Positions 33,654 to 44,132 of a stretch of 64,000 bases of DNA are shown here, one piece after another (within the stretch, counting starts at the first letter, position 1; the number at the start of each line of letters is the position of its first letter). Source of the stretch: Thiothrix subterranea (GTDB lineage: Bacteria > Pseudomonadota > Gammaproteobacteria > Thiotrichales > Thiotrichaceae); assembly GCF_016772315.1 (NCBI RefSeq), contig NZ_CP053482.1, forward strand, positions 496,001-560,000, read 5' to 3'. Position numbers and translations under genes: made by a program. Under the pieces are notes generated by a model that saw nothing but the letters and a program-made list of their open reading frames with translations, searched no databases and was not told where the DNA came from.

Positions 33654-35489
33654 ATGAATATCACCAGCTCAGACAAGTGGAATCCCTTACCTATGCAACA
33701 GCCAGTACCAACACCGACGCACACGGTTGACCCCGTGCAATTACAAACCAACATCACCCGCGCCATGCTCCTGTGGCAACGCTTTGTTGCTCGTATGATG
33801 AGCGATGCCGCCAGCAAGCAGGGCAAAGATGCCGGACAAGGCGATAACAGTTTCAACACCGCCATTGCCAAATGGGGCGTGAATTTATTCTTGCACCCCA
33901 CTGCCGTCATGCAAGCGAATATGGCACTGCTTACCAGCCAAACCAAACTGTGGCAACACAGCACCGCACGCGCACTAGGCTTCGGGAAATTGTCACCGGG
34001 CGTGCCTGCGATTACCGACAAGCGTTTCAAACACCCGGCATGGCAAGAACACCAATTCACCGAAGTGCTGCTCCAGTCTTACCTGAATATGTCAACCTAC
34101 TGGCGGACATTGGCGCAAACTGCTGGTGGCTTATCCGAACAGGATGCAAAAAAAGCCGAGTTCTTCATCAATAGCATGATTGATGCACTTTCGCCGAACA
34201 ATTACTCGCACACCAATCCACAAGTCTGGCAAACCATCCTCGAAACCAATGGTGAAAACCTCGTTAAAGGCATGGAAAACCTGCTGGATGACTTCCAAGA
34301 CGGTCAATTGCGTATCCGCATGACTGACATGAAAGCGTTTGAACTGGGGCGCGATATTGCCACCACGCCCGGCAAAGTCGTGTTCAAGAATGAACTGCTG
34401 GAACTGCTCCAATACACACCAACTACCGCCAAAGTCCGTCAACGTCCGGTCTTGATCGTACCGCCTTGGATCAACAAGTATTACATCCTCGACCTGCGCG
34501 AAAAGAACTCGTTCGTCAAATGGGCGGTGGAACAAGGCAACACCGTCTTTATGATTTCGTGGGTCAACCCTGACAGCCAGCACCGCGACTTAAACTTTGA
34601 AGACTACATGCAGGCAGCGATTGCGGCGATGGATGCGGTCGAAGCGGCGACTGGCGAACGTGACCTGAACCTGATCGGTTACTGCTTAGGCGGCACACTG
34701 ACCGCAGCGACCCTTGCGCACCTGAAAGCCAAAGGTGATGAGCGGGTAAAAAGTGCCACCTTCTTCACCACCTTGCTGGACTTTGCCGAACCCGGTGAAA
34801 TTGGCGTGTTCCTGAGCGAAGAACAGGTCGGTTCACTGGAAAAACGCATGGACAAAACCGGCTACCTCGATGGCAAAGACATGGGTACAGCTTTCAACAT
34901 GCTCCGCGCCAATGACCTAGTTTGGTCGTTCTTTGTGAACTTGTATTTGCTCGGCAATGACCCGATGCCTTTCGACCTGTTGTATTGGAACTCAGACAGC
35001 ACAAGAATGCCAGCGGCGATGCACAGCTACTACCTGCGCAATATGTACCTGAACAACTGCCTGAGCCAAGCGAATTGCCTCACCCTTTCCGGTACACCAA
35101 TTGATTTGCGCACCATTGATACTCCGGCTTACTTTGTTTCCACCCACGATGACCATATTGCGCCTTGGCGCAGTACGTATGCAGGCGCAAAACTGTTCGC
35201 AGGCCCGGTGCGCTTTGTGTTAGGGCAATCCGGTCACATTGCAGGCATTGTGAACCCTGCTGCCGCCAACAAATACGGTCACTGGGTCAATGATACGCAA
35301 GAAAAGCTAGATGACACGGCGGAAGATTGGCTGTTGGATGCCACCAAAGTGGATTTGTCTTGGTGGCATGACTGGAATCGCTGGGTAGCAACCTTCTCCA
35401 GCGAAGAAGTCGATGCGCGTATTCCCGGTGCAGGCAAACTGGAAGTACTGGGTGATGCACCCGGTACTTACGTGCGGCAGAAGGTCTAA
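33654..35489 (+). CDS. phaC: Poly(3-hydroxyalkanoate) synthase, class I
   Basis: 611 residues, the typical class I length. It polymerises hydroxyacyl-CoA to polyhydroxyalkanoate storage granules. The lipase-like box is GYCLGG with catalytic Cys344; the Asp is in STHDDHIAPW and the His in GQSGHIAG. The PPWINKYYILDL segment is highly conserved. No phaA or phaB is in the window. The start at ATG 33654 lacks a good ribosome site; a second ATG 13 codons later is possible. The 3' end overlaps pncC by 4 bases. Confidence 0.95.
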   Translation: MNITSSDKWNPLPMQQPVPTPTHTVDPVQLQTNITRAMLLWQRFVARMMSDAASKQGKDAGQGDNSFNTAIAKWGVNLFLHPTAVMQANMALLTSQTKLWQHSTARALGFGKLSPGVPAITDKRFKHPAWQEHQFTEVLLQSYLNMSTYWRTLAQTAGGLSEQDAKKAEFFINSMIDALSPNNYSHTNPQVWQTILETNGENLVKGMENLLDDFQDGQLRIRMTDMKAFELGRDIATTPGKVVFKNELLELLQYTPTTAKVRQRPVLIVPPWINKYYILDLREKNSFVKWAVEQGNTVFMISWVNPDSQHRDLNFEDYMQAAIAAMDAVEAATGERDLNLIGYCLGGTLTAATLAHLKAKGDERVKSATFFTTLLDFAEPGEIGVFLSEEQVGSLEKRMDKTGYLDGKDMGTAFNMLRANDLVWSFFVNLYLLGNDPMPFDLLYWNSDSTRMPAAMHSYYLRNMYLNNCLSQANCLTLSGTPIDLRTIDTPAYFVSTHDDHIAPWRSTYAGAKLFAGPVRFVLGQSGHIAGIVNPAAANKYGHWVNDTQEKLDDTAEDWLLDATKVDLSWWHDWNRWVATFSSEEVDARIPGAGKLEVLGDAPGTYVRQKV

Positions 35490-35962
35490 TCCACGAGCAT
35501 CTGGAATACGCCTTGTAGCGCGTATTGTACCGCCTGATAGCGTACCGCTTCCCGATCACCTTCAAAGTATTGGGTAGCGGTGCGTACTTTCCCACCCTGC
35601 GCCGCCCAGCCGAAACAGACCATGCCGACAGGCTTGGTTGCTGTACCACCACCCGGCCCCGCAATGCCACTGACCGATACCGCCACCTGCGCCCGCGAAT
35701 GCAGTAACGCACCGGTTGCCATCGCAGCAGTCACGGCTTCGCTCACTGCACCATGTTCTGCCAAGGTTGCCACAGGCACACCCAACATATCCTGCTTGGC
35801 TTCATTGCTGTAGGTGACAAAACCGCGCTCAAACCATGCCGAACTGCCTGTCAGGTCAGTACACAGCTTGGCAATCCAACCGCCCGTGCACGATTCCGCC
35901 GTCGTGAGCATCCAGCTTCTGGCTTGCAATGCCGTTGCCACTTGTGCCAGCAAAGCTTCCAT
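35486..35962 (-). CDS. pncC: Nicotinamide-nucleotide amidase (CinA C-terminal type)
   Basis: 158 residues corresponding to the CinA C-terminal domain alone. TAESCTGGWIAKLCTDLTG and VSGIAGPGGGT are the family signatures. The enzyme deamidates NMN to NaMN, recycling it for NAD synthesis. ATG 35962 shares its base with the sppA stop (TGATG), better than the TTG upstream. It is the last gene of the rluC-gph-sppA-pncC run. Confidence 0.94.
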   Translation of the reverse strand: MEALLAQVATALQARSWMLTTAESCTGGWIAKLCTDLTGSSAWFERGFVTYSNEAKQDMLGVPVATLAEHGAVSEAVTAAMATGALLHSRAQVAVSVSGIAGPGGGTATKPVGMVCFGWAAQGGKVRTATQYFEGDREAVRYQAVQYALQGVFQMLVD

Positions 35963-36906
35963 CAACGCAATACAGTACGCGGGGTGGCATCGAGCGAAAT
36001 CATCGACTGCACGGAAGTTTCGACCCGCTCACTCAAACGCTGAATCAAGTCCTTTTCGGTGGTGAAATTCACCATTTCTTCGGCTTTGATCAATTCACGC
36101 GCCACGTAAGCATCGCTGCCCAAGCCATCAATCAAACCCAGTTTGACCGCATCTTCACCCGTCCAAAACAGGCCAGAGAAAATATCGGGATTGTTTGGTA
36201 AACGTTCACCACGCCCTTCTTTCACCACCTTGATGAACTGCTGGTGGGTTGTATTCAACATATTATTGACGTGTGCCACCTGCGTTTCATTTTCAGGCAG
36301 AAACGGATCAAGCATCCCTTTATTTGCCCCCGCAGTGTACAAACGGCGTTCAACGCCTAACTTTTCCAGCAATTCAACCGCACCGAAATTATCCATACGC
36401 ACGCCAATCGAACCGACAATGCTGGCTTTATCCGCATAAATCTCGTCGGCTGCCACGGCAATGTAATAGCCACCGGATGCGCATAAATCAGACACGACCG
36501 CGTAGACAGGGATTTCCTTGTATTTGGCTTTCAAGCGCTTGATTTCATCATTAATAATACCCGACTGTACCGGGCTACCACCGGGGCTATTAATGCGCAA
36601 AATCACGCCTTTGGTTTTTTCGTGCTCAAATGCTTCTTTCAGCGCAGGGATCAGCATCTCGCCGCTGGCTTCTGCACCATCCATAATCACGCCGTTAATG
36701 TCGACCACCGCCGTAATTTTGTCGGCAGCCGTTAATTTAGTATCCGACGCGCCACTACCGATCAGCGCAATCAAGCCAACCAGCAAATACGCCACAAAAA
36801 ACAGCTTGAAAAAGATCCCCCAACGCCGCGCCCGTCGCTGCTCTTTGACAGATTCCATTGCCACATCTTTGAGGGCTTGCAATGCTTGTGTATTTTCTTC
36901 GTTCAT
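35962..36906 (-). CDS. sppA: Signal peptide peptidase SppA, S49 family
   Basis: 314 residues, the short (single-domain) type. One N-terminal membrane helix (about 32-52) anchors it, with the catalytic part outside. Ser144 in DLCASGGYYIA and Lys196 in AGANKGML are 52 residues apart, the same spacing as the Ser-Lys dyad of B. subtilis SppA. It cleaves leftover signal peptides. ATG 36906 overlaps the preceding stop as ATGA. Confidence 0.93.
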   Translation of the reverse strand: MNEENTQALQALKDVAMESVKEQRRARRWGIFFKLFFVAYLLVGLIALIGSGASDTKLTAADKITAVVDINGVIMDGAEASGEMLIPALKEAFEHEKTKGVILRINSPGGSPVQSGIINDEIKRLKAKYKEIPVYAVVSDLCASGGYYIAVAADEIYADKASIVGSIGVRMDNFGAVELLEKLGVERRLYTAGANKGMLDPFLPENETQVAHVNNMLNTTHQQFIKVVKEGRGERLPNNPDIFSGLFWTGEDAVKLGLIDGLGSDAYVARELIKAEEMVNFTTEKDLIQRLSERVETSVQSMISLDATPRTVLR

Positions 36907-37568
36907 TCTGTAACCTTTTGTTTTTCTAACCAATCAGGAATATGCGTCACATCATCCACGTGTCCACGCGGCTGCGCTTGCCGTAACCGTTCTAAATCAT
37001 GCACGCCATAACTGACCGCCAGTGAATCCATCCCGATAGCCAGTGCCATGTGTAAATCGTATTCGCTGTCACCGATCATCAACGCATCATGCGGCGCTGC
37101 ATCATAGTCTGTCAAAATCTCTTCCAGCATTTGTGGATGCGGCTTGGAACGGGTTTCATCGGCACAGCGTGTGATCGGAAACAACTCACGCAACCCAGTT
37201 TCGTCCAATACCTTATCCAAACCCCGGCGAGATTTACCCGTCGCTACCGCCAAGTCGTAGCCTTGTGCGGCGAGTGTGTGCAAGGTTTCACGCGCACCGG
37301 CGAACAATTCGCTACCGTGTGTGGTACGCACCAAAAATTCTTGGCGATACTCATCCGCAATCGCCCGAATCAAGTTCGAGGGTGCTTGAGGGTACAAGGC
37401 GCGAATCGCTTCATCCAAGCCCAAGCCGATAATGTGGCGAATTTCCTGATCAGTGCGCGATTCTGCGCCCACCAACTGAATCGCATTGCGCATACATTCG
37501 GTGATGTGCGCCGCTGAATCCATCAACGTGCCATCCCAATCAAAAATCAACAGGGAATAAGGTTTCAT
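36903..37568 (-). CDS. HAD-family phosphatase, phosphoglycolate phosphatase-like
   Basis: 221 residues. The HAD motif I is FDWDGTLMD with the nucleophile and general acid; ATGKSRRGLD supplies motif II/III Thr and Lys, and MIGDSEYDLHMA is motif IV. HAD-IA phosphatases next to rluC are common in gammaproteobacteria; the substrate is uncertain. It overlaps rluC and sppA by 4 bases each (ATGA), so the run is tightly coupled. Confidence 0.88.
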   Translation of the reverse strand: MKPYSLLIFDWDGTLMDSAAHITECMRNAIQLVGAESRTDQEIRHIIGLGLDEAIRALYPQAPSNLIRAIADEYRQEFLVRTTHGSELFAGARETLHTLAAQGYDLAVATGKSRRGLDKVLDETGLRELFPITRCADETRSKPHPQMLEEILTDYDAAPHDALMIGDSEYDLHMALAIGMDSLAVSYGVHDLERLRQAQPRGHVDDVTHIPDWLEKQKVTE

Positions 37569-38527
37569 TCGGTACGCTCAACTGCGTTAATTTTTATATT
37601 GATCAATACTTCTTTTAAATCATCGGGTAACGGCGCTTCGACCACATAACGCCGCCCAGTGGCTCGCAAGGTAAAATCCACGCTGGCAGAATGCAAAAAC
37701 AAACGTTTTAAGCCCATCTCACGAAACTTGCGATTCAAGGCGAAATCGCCATAACGGTCATCACCCAAAATCGGATGCCCCAAATTTTGCAATTGCACCC
37801 GGATTTGATGCATTCGTCCGGTGAGAATTTGTGCTTCCAGCAACGACGCGCCGTGCAGATTTTTCAGCGACGAGAAAATGGTTTCCGACACTTTGCCTTC
37901 GCCCTCTTCCACGCGCTGCACTTTCTGGCGTGTGCCTTCTTCCTGACTCAAATCCATGGTTACATGTTGGCGACCGTGTTTCCAACGTCCGGCAACCAAG
38001 GCTTTGTAGCGCTTGTCGATCTTGCCGTCGCGAAACAAACCGTGCAATTCGGTCAACGCTTGGCGCGATTTCGCCAGAATCACCACGCCGCTGGTGTCGC
38101 GGTCAATGCGATGCGCCAATTCTACATACGGTAAATTTTCGCGTAACTGGCGAAATGCTTCAATCAAGCCCAATTTGTAACCGCTACCACCGTGTACCGG
38201 CAAACCGGAGGGCTTATTGATGAAAATAAGCTGCTCATCTTCGTGTAACACGGCATCTGCCAGCACTGCCAACAACGCTTCAGATGCCAACGCAGGCTTA
38301 TCCGGCGGGTTCACTTCGGTTTCTAACTTGATCGGCGGAATCCGAATAATTTCACCTAATTCAAGCTTTTTTTCCGGCTTCACTCTTTTTTTATCAACAC
38401 GCACCTCGCCCTTGCGCACAATCCGGTATAAGGCGCTTTTGGGCAGTTGCTTCAAATGCCGCAGCAGGAAATTGTCGATGCGTTGCCCGACTTCGTTTTC
38501 AGTAACTGTGTAATATTCGACGGCCAT
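37565..38527 (-). CDS. rluC: 23S rRNA pseudouridine synthase RluC
   Basis: 320 residues: an N-terminal S4 RNA-binding domain (VGQRIDNFLLRHLKQLPKSALYRIV) and an RluA-type catalytic domain with HRIDRDTSGVVIL, whose Asp is catalytic. RluC modifies U955, U2504 and U2580 of 23S rRNA. ATG 38527 is chosen over the open frame to 38545. It is divergent from rne, as in E. coli. Confidence 0.94.
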   Translation of the reverse strand: MAVEYYTVTENEVGQRIDNFLLRHLKQLPKSALYRIVRKGEVRVDKKRVKPEKKLELGEIIRIPPIKLETEVNPPDKPALASEALLAVLADAVLHEDEQLIFINKPSGLPVHGGSGYKLGLIEAFRQLRENLPYVELAHRIDRDTSGVVILAKSRQALTELHGLFRDGKIDKRYKALVAGRWKHGRQHVTMDLSQEEGTRQKVQRVEEGEGKVSETIFSSLKNLHGASLLEAQILTGRMHQIRVQLQNLGHPILGDDRYGDFALNRKFREMGLKRLFLHSASVDFTLRATGRRYVVEAPLPDDLKEVLINIKINAVERTE

Positions 38528-39061
38528 AGTGAAAAAACATACCAACTAAATTTAAATGCAAATTGAATATAATTAACCGAATTGATATATTCGCAACAGG
38601 CAAACGTTAAGGTGCAAACCTGACACAATGGGTTCGATCAAATCAGAACACGATGATATGACCCATGCCTGATTGATTCAATCACAAATTCTAGCGGCCA
38701 GAACATTCCCCCAGAATTTGTGCTGGGGTAAACAGGATAAAGCATCCTGACCCCGATAACTCAACGCCTGTTATGCAGTTTAAAAAGTAAGCAAACAGGT
38801 GTGGCATTAACAGCAGAACTTGTTGCTGATGTCTGTTGCAAGAATGCGCCAGCGGTTTACAATTTTCATGCGCCCTTATGAGGCAGTTCCATGACCCGTA
38901 ACAACCGAACGATTCTTTCTGAAGGTAGGCCCGATTAAGGTTAATCCATAGCTTGGCGAAAAGAACATTTCTAACGCTTTGATATTAAACGAAATAAACT
39001 AATCGACTCCACCTGAAACAAACAGGTAACAGGTGCTGCATAACCAAGGCTTATGTAGTAC
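38528..39061 (+). promoter_or_regulatory. rne leader and rluC/rne divergent region
   Basis: 534 bases without a credible gene. The first 80 bases are AT-rich (TATAAT at 38568) and probably hold promoters for both genes. The rest would be an unusually long rne 5' leader with several inverted repeats (38683-38754 and 39011-39027). E. coli rne also has a long structured leader through which RNase E limits its own mRNA; the same role is inferred here. Confidence 0.6.
38683..38754 (+). promoter_or_regulatory. Two stem-loops in the rne leader
   Basis: CACAAATTCT (38683-38692) pairs perfectly with AGAATTTGTG (38713-38722). Directly after it, GGGGT (38725-38729) and CAGGAT pair with ATCCTG and ACCCC (38745-38754) with an AAA bulge on one side. 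The two hairpins stand about 300 bases before the rne start and may be the feedback element sensed by RNase E. Confidence 0.55.
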
Positions 39062-42000
39062 ATGAAACGTATTTTAATTAATGCAACCCAACCCGAAGAA
39101 ATTCGCGTTGCCATGGTTGATGGGCAACGCCTATACGACCTCGATATTGAACATTCCCTACGCGCTCAGAAAAAGGCCAATATTTACAAAGGGGTAATTA
39201 CCCGCGTTGAACCCAGCTTAGAAGCAGTTTTTGTTAACTATGGCGCACAACGCCACGGTTTCCTCTCCTTCCGCGAAGTTGCGCCTGAATTTTACAACCC
39301 GAATGCCAAGTACACCGGTCGCCCTAACGTCAAAGACGTGATGCGCGAAGGCATGGAAATTCTGGTACAAGTCGACAAAGAAGAACGCGGCAACAAGGGC
39401 GCAGCCCTGACCACCTACCTCAGCCTTGCCGGGCGTTATTTGGTGTTAATGCCCAACAACCCTAAAGCGGGCGGGGTTTCTCGGCGTATTGAAGGCGATG
39501 ACCGCCAGCAAATCAAGCAAACCCTGAGCGAGTTAGACATCCCCGACAGCATGGGCGTGATCGTGCGCACAGCAGGTATCGAGCGCGATGCCGAAGAATT
39601 GTCATGGGATTTGGACTACCTCAAAACCCTGTGGAATGCCATCCAACAAGCCTACCAACAGCATAAAGGTCCGACGCTGCTGTATCAGGAAAGCAATGTC
39701 ATTATCCGCGCTTTGCGTGACTATTTCCGCCGCGACATCGGTGAAATTGTTATCGACAATGACAAGGTATTCAACCAAGCGCGTGATTTTATGCAGGCGG
39801 TGATGCCGCACAATATCCGCAAGCTCAAGCTTTACACAGATGGCACGCCGCTGTTCAGCCGCTTTCAGGTGGAAAATCAGATCGAAACAGCGTATCAGCG
39901 CACCGTTGCCCTGCCCTCTGGCGGCGCAATTGTCATTGACCATACCGAAGCGCTAATTTCCATCGACATCAACTCGGCGCGTGCCACCAAAGGGCATGAC
40001 ATTGAAGAAACCGCGCTCAATACCAACCTCGAAGCGGCGGACGAAATTGCCCGTCAATTGCGCTTGCGTGACTTGGGCGGCTTGGTGGTGATCGACTTTA
40101 TCGACATGCTGCCCAGCAAACACCAGCGCGAAGTCGAAAAACGCTTGCGTGATGCCATGAAACTCGACCGCGCACGGGTACAAGTCGGGCGCATTTCCCG
40201 CTTTGGCTTGCTGGAAATGTCGCGTCAACGCTTGCGTCCGTCACTTGGCGAATCCAGCCAAATCGTCTGCCCACGTTGCACCGGTCAAGGCCACATCCGC
40301 AGCACCGACTCAATGGCGCTGTCCATCTTGCGCTTGGTCGAAGAAGAAGCCATGAAGGAAATGACCGGCAAAGTCATTGCCCGCCTGCCGGTTTCCGTTG
40401 CGACCTTCTTGCTGAACGAAAAGCGTCAAGCGATCACCGACATTCAACAGCGTCGCAATGTCGATTTGACCATTATTCCTAACCCATACATGGAAACGCC
40501 GCATTACGACATCAGCCGTATCCGCAATGACAATCTCGAAGACGAGGAAACAGTCACCAGCAGTTATCAATACATCCCCGCACCACCGGCGGCGGAAGAA
40601 ACTGTCCGGCAAGAAGCTAACCAGCACCAAGTCGCTGCGGAAGCCGCTGTTACCAACGTCATGCCCAGCACGCCTGCGCCGCAACACGCCCGCAGCCAGC
40701 CAGCAGAAGTAAACGTTGCCGCAACACCGGTTGTTCCGACCATTACGCCAATCAAAGGCCCAGGGCTAATGCGGCGTATTTTCGGCAGCCTATTCGGTAG
40801 CAGCCCAAGTGTTGATCAAGCAGCAGAAGCGGCTGAAAGCCAAGCAGAAGCTGCCGCACCCGCAGTCCCCAAGCGTAACGACCAACCACAACCGCGTGAC
40901 CGTCGCAACAACGAACGGGGCGGCGACCGCAACGATCCGCGCAACCGTAACCGCAACAATGGCAAAAGCGAACCGGCAAACGATGTCGACCGCCCCGCTA
41001 ACGATGACACTCGCAATCGCAATGCTCAGGAAAATCGTCAGAACCGTCAAAATCGCCCCGACGAACGTCCCCAAGAACCGCGTAACAATGAACGTGTCAA
41101 CGAGCGTAATTCCGAACCGCGCAACACTAACACTGAGCGCAGTAACGAACGCGCCCCTGAACGCAACAACGGTAACGAGCGCAACAACGACCGCCGCAAT
41201 AACCGCAATCGCAACGAACGCGAGGAAGTGGCGGGCGACACCAACAACAACCGCCGTCCGCCACGCGAACAACGCCCACCGCGTGTACAACCGCAAGACA
41301 CACCAGCGGTAGCCACACCGATTGAAGAGCAAGCGCCGGTAGAAATTGTATTGCAAGCACCCCGCGAAACTCGCGATGGCAACCGTGATAATGGTCAAGC
41401 GCAACAACCTCGGCGTGATCGCTCACGGCGTGAATCCCGTAACCGCAACGCCGCAGCACCTGAATTCACCGTGCAAGAGCAAGACAGTGGCGCCGCCTTT
41501 GTGGAGGATGCACCCATTGCAAAGCCGCCGCGTCAAGCAGTCGTCAGCGCTAACGCACCAGAACCAACAGCAGAAGTTGCCAGCAATGTCACACCCAAGC
41601 AAGCAGCGCCACTGGCAGAAGATACCGACATCGACACCGACACCGATGATCTAAACGACGCGCCAGACGCAGAAGAAGGTGATGATGCACGGGAAGAAAC
41701 CGGTAGCACGCAACCACGTGGCCCACGTGAACGCCGTGGTCGGACACGTCGCCCGCGTGGTAATCAAAACCGTCAGCAACGCCCGCCACGCCCTGCCGGA
41801 TCCGAGATCGAACAACCGTTCGCCCCGGAAAACATGGAACCGTTCATCATCGACTTGACCGCGACGCAACCCATGCATCAACCGCGTTACGAGCGTCAAC
41901 CCGCGAAGGCTGAAATCAAGCCGGAACCTGTTCCAGAACCCGCAGTAATTGTGGAAGCTGCACCTGCACCAGAGCCGACGCCGGAACCTGTCGCAGTGAA

Positions 42001-42274
42001 AACCGCACCAGAACCAGTGCGTGAACCTGTCGTAGTGGAAATCGCGCCTGAGCCAGCACCAGAACCTGTTGTGGTAAAAACTGCACCGAAACCAATACCT
42101 GAACCTGTCCTGGTGGAAACTGCGCCGCAACCGATGCAGAAATCAAAACCAGCAGTTGTTCCTGTCATGGCAGAGGAAAGCACACCTGAACCAGAACCTG
42201 TTGTTGAAACCCCAAAAGCAGCAACACCTCCCATGAAAAAACGGCCTTCATGGATGCACACTGATCAGGATTAA
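39062..42274 (+). CDS. rne: Ribonuclease E
   Basis: 1070 residues. The N-terminal catalytic half has the S1 domain ([24 protein letters not shown]), the metal-binding Asp302 and Asp345 in [13 protein letters not shown] and VVIDFIDM, and the zinc-link CPRC (Cys403, Cys406). From about residue 560 it becomes disordered and rich in Arg, Asn, Pro and Glu, the degradosome scaffold; a short cluster ([12 protein letters not shown]) near 570 resembles the membrane-targeting helix. Near the C-terminus a PEPV-type repeat occurs. RNase E starts most mRNA decay and processes rRNA and tRNA. The 3' end is 19 bases from the convergent phosphatase. Confidence 0.97.
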   Translation: MKRILINATQPEEIRVAMVDGQRLYDLDIEHSLRAQKKANIYKGVITRVEPSLEAVFVNYGAQRHGFLSFREVAPEFYNPNAKYTGRPNVKDVMREGMEILVQVDKEERGNKGAALTTYLSLAGRYLVLMPNNPKAGGVSRRIEGDDRQQIKQTLSELDIPDSMGVIVRTAGIERDAEELSWDLDYLKTLWNAIQQAYQQHKGPTLLYQESNVIIRALRDYFRRDIGEIVIDNDKVFNQARDFMQAVMPHNIRKLKLYTDGTPLFSRFQVENQIETAYQRTVALPSGGAIVIDHTEALISIDINSARATKGHDIEETALNTNLEAADEIARQLRLRDLGGLVVIDFIDMLPSKHQREVEKRLRDAMKLDRARVQVGRISRFGLLEMSRQRLRPSLGESSQIVCPRCTGQGHIRSTDSMALSILRLVEEEAMKEMTGKVIARLPVSVATFLLNEKRQAITDIQQRRNVDLTIIPNPYMETPHYDISRIRNDNLEDEETVTSSYQYIPAPPAAEETVRQEANQHQVAAEAAVTNVMPSTPAPQHARSQPAEVNVAATPVVPTITPIKGPGLMRRIFGSLFGSSPSVDQAAEAAESQAEAAAPAVPKRNDQPQPRDRRNNERGGDRNDPRNRNRNNGKSEPANDVDRPANDDTRNRNAQENRQNRQNRPDERPQEPRNNERVNERNSEPRNTNTERSNERAPERNNGNERNNDRRNNRNRNEREEVAGDTNNNRRPPREQRPPRVQPQDTPAVATPIEEQAPVEIVLQAPRETRDGNRDNGQAQQPRRDRSRRESRNRNAAAPEFTVQEQDSGAAFVEDAPIAKPPRQAVVSANAPEPTAEVASNVTPKQAAPLAEDTDIDTDTDDLNDAPDAEEGDDAREETGSTQPRGPRERRGRTRRPRGNQNRQQRPPRPAGSEIEQPFAPENMEPFIIDLTATQPMHQPRYERQPAKAEIKPEPVPEPAVIVEAAPAPEPTPEPVAVKTAPEPVREPVVVEIAPEPAPEPVVVKTAPKPIPEPVLVETAPQPMQKSKPAVVPVMAEESTPEPEPVVETPKAATPPMKKRPSWMHTDQD

Positions 42275-42293
42275 TCCCCTCAGTATGCGCTGA

Positions 42294-42773
42294 CTAGCAA
42301 TGATGGCGGCGGATATGGTCTAACAAACCTGCCGCCGCATCTTCCACCATGTCCAACACCCGCTCAAAACCACGTTCTCCACCATAATAAGGGTCTGGCA
42401 CTTCATCGACATTCCAATGCTCGGCAAATGTCATAAACAAACGCACCCGTTCTTGCTGTGATACTGCCAGCAAATCTTTTAAATCTTCCAAATTCGTGCG
42501 ATCCATTGCCAGCACGTAATCGAATTCCTCAATATCTTCTGAGGTTACTTTTCGCGCCCGCTGCCCCGATAAGTCCAATCCACGATTTTTTGCGGCGGCC
42601 TGTGAACGTTTGTCGGGGGGATTGCCGATGTGATACGCATGTGTACCCGCCGAATCAATCAGAATGCGATCCGCCAACCCTTGCGACTGCACCAAACGCT
42701 CAAACACGCCTTGCGCCGTGGGTGAACGACAGATATTGCCCATGCATACAAACAGAACCTTAACTTGTTTCAT
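42294..42773 (-). CDS. Low molecular weight protein-tyrosine phosphatase
   Basis: 159 residues. VLFVCMGNICRSPTA carries the CX5R phosphate loop (Cys10, Arg16), and the general acid Asp is in PDPYYGG. Such enzymes dephosphorylate tyrosine kinases of capsule synthesis or arginine phosphates; an exopolysaccharide operon is in the window but about 13 kb away, so no link is claimed. Confidence 0.93.
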   Translation of the reverse strand: MKQVKVLFVCMGNICRSPTAQGVFERLVQSQGLADRILIDSAGTHAYHIGNPPDKRSQAAAKNRGLDLSGQRARKVTSEDIEEFDYVLAMDRTNLEDLKDLLAVSQQERVRLFMTFAEHWNVDEVPDPYYGGERGFERVLDMVEDAAAGLLDHIRRHHC

Positions 42774-42795
42774 AAAATCTTCCTAATGCTTACTG

Positions 42796-43788
42796 TTATC
42801 GCTTCGCCGGACGCACATGAATATGCCCCGGCGGATGTTTAATCACCAACGGCTGCGCACAATGTGGGCAATTGGTATATGTCTGCAAGCGCGTTTCCTG
42901 TTTGACTTCCTCGAATACCAAACGCGCATCCGCACGGCTAATGCCTATCTTGACGCGCATTTTTTCCAAATAACGCAAGCCGCCAAAATCCAGCTTGCCA
43001 TTTTCCATGGCACGTACCAGTTCAAAACGGAAACTTTCACGGCGACGCTTCAATTCATTGATCATGCCAGAGGCAAGAATGGCAGCAGGCAACGCCGCAA
43101 TCGCAATGCCGGTGATGATAATAGTGCCACTAAACACTTTTCCTACTAGCGTTACTGGCACTACATCACCATAACCAACCGTTGCCACCGTCACCGCCGA
43201 CCACCACAATGCGCGAGGAATACTACCGAATTTATCCGGTTGAATGTGACCTTCCACCAAATAAATACCCGTCGCAGACAACAACACCAACATGCACAAA
43301 ATGAATAAAGCCGAGATCAAGTTATCCGCCTCTTGTCGCAATACTGCCAACAACAGCGCCAGAGAATGCGAATAGCGGGTCAATTTCAACAAGCGCAACA
43401 AACGCAAGCTACGCAACACGCGCAGATCAACTAACCCAAAAAATAAACTGAGGTAAAAAGGCAACACCGCCACCAAATCGACCAGTGCCATCGGTGACAA
43501 CAAATAACGAATGCGCCCACGCATGGGATGCTGAAACGCAATGTGCTCAGATTCCACGCAAATCCAAGCCCGTAATACGTATTCCAGCGTGAAAATAGCC
43601 ACCGAACACACTTCAAACCATTCAAAAAACGGGGCATACGCCTCGTAAATAGCGTGCTCAGACTCCACCACCACGGCAACGACATTCGCCACGACCAAAA
43701 CCATTAAAAAATGGTTCAGAAACGTTGCCCATGCCCCGCCTTTTTGCACCTCCAACGCCAAATATAGCCACTGACGCGCCCTCAGCAT
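42796..43788 (-). CDS. Voltage-gated-type potassium channel (ion transporter family)
   Basis: 330 residues with six membrane segments. The voltage-sensor helix is arginine-rich (LRVLRSLRLLRLLKLTRYS) and the pore has the potassium filter TVATVGYGD. The cytoplasmic tail ends in CPHCAQPLVIKH, a possible metal knuckle. It should conduct potassium across the inner membrane. ATG 43788 is preferred; a TTG at 43803 would overlap the coiled-coil gene. It lies 11 bases after that gene, so the two are likely cotranscribed. Confidence 0.9.
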   Translation of the reverse strand: MLRARQWLYLALEVQKGGAWATFLNHFLMVLVVANVVAVVVESEHAIYEAYAPFFEWFEVCSVAIFTLEYVLRAWICVESEHIAFQHPMRGRIRYLLSPMALVDLVAVLPFYLSLFFGLVDLRVLRSLRLLRLLKLTRYSHSLALLLAVLRQEADNLISALFILCMLVLLSATGIYLVEGHIQPDKFGSIPRALWWSAVTVATVGYGDVVPVTLVGKVFSGTIIITGIAIAALPAAILASGMINELKRRRESFRFELVRAMENGKLDFGGLRYLEKMRVKIGISRADARLVFEEVKQETRLQTYTNCPHCAQPLVIKHPPGHIHVRPAKR

Positions 43789-43799
43789 CTGTGCTCTAC

Positions 43800-44132
43800 T
43801 CAAAAGTGCCGCCGGATTTTTTGATACAACTCGGACAATTCTTCGCCCAACTCGTGTAACTCTTCTGCCACTTCCAAACGAAGATCTTCCACCTTATCGC
43901 TGATTTTATGCTGGAGTTTATCCACGTCCTCACCCAAATCATGAATTTCCTCTTTTGCTTTCAGGTTCAATTCCCAGCCGGTATCACGCAAACGCACCTG
44001 CATAGCGTCCCATTTGGTTTCCAAATGCGCCCACTCTTCGCGGGCATCCAAACCCAATACATGCAGACGCACACGCAACTCCTCACGCTCATTGGTCAGG
44101 GCTTGCATTAATTGCTGTAATTTTTCGTTCAT
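43800..44132 (-). CDS. Small charged coiled-coil protein
   Basis: 110 residues, almost wholly helical by composition: many Glu/Lys/Leu in heptad-like order (NEREELRVRLHVLGL, VDKLQHKISDKVEDLRLEV). No signal or membrane segment. I do not recognise the family. AGGAGG eight bases before the ATG is the strongest ribosome site in this part of the window. Being first in the pair with the potassium channel, it may be a regulatory partner; this is inference. Confidence 0.75.
   Translation of the reverse strand: MNEKLQQLMQALTNEREELRVRLHVLGLDAREEWAHLETKWDAMQVRLRDTGWELNLKAKEEIHDLGEDVDKLQHKISDKVEDLRLEVAEELHELGEELSELYQKIRRHF

Noticed and set aside
40790-41407. 205-codon open frame opposite rne
   Set aside because: It mirrors the Arg/Asn-rich tract of RNase E, whose CGN and AAC codons leave the opposite strand free of stops. 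No ribosome site or family features.
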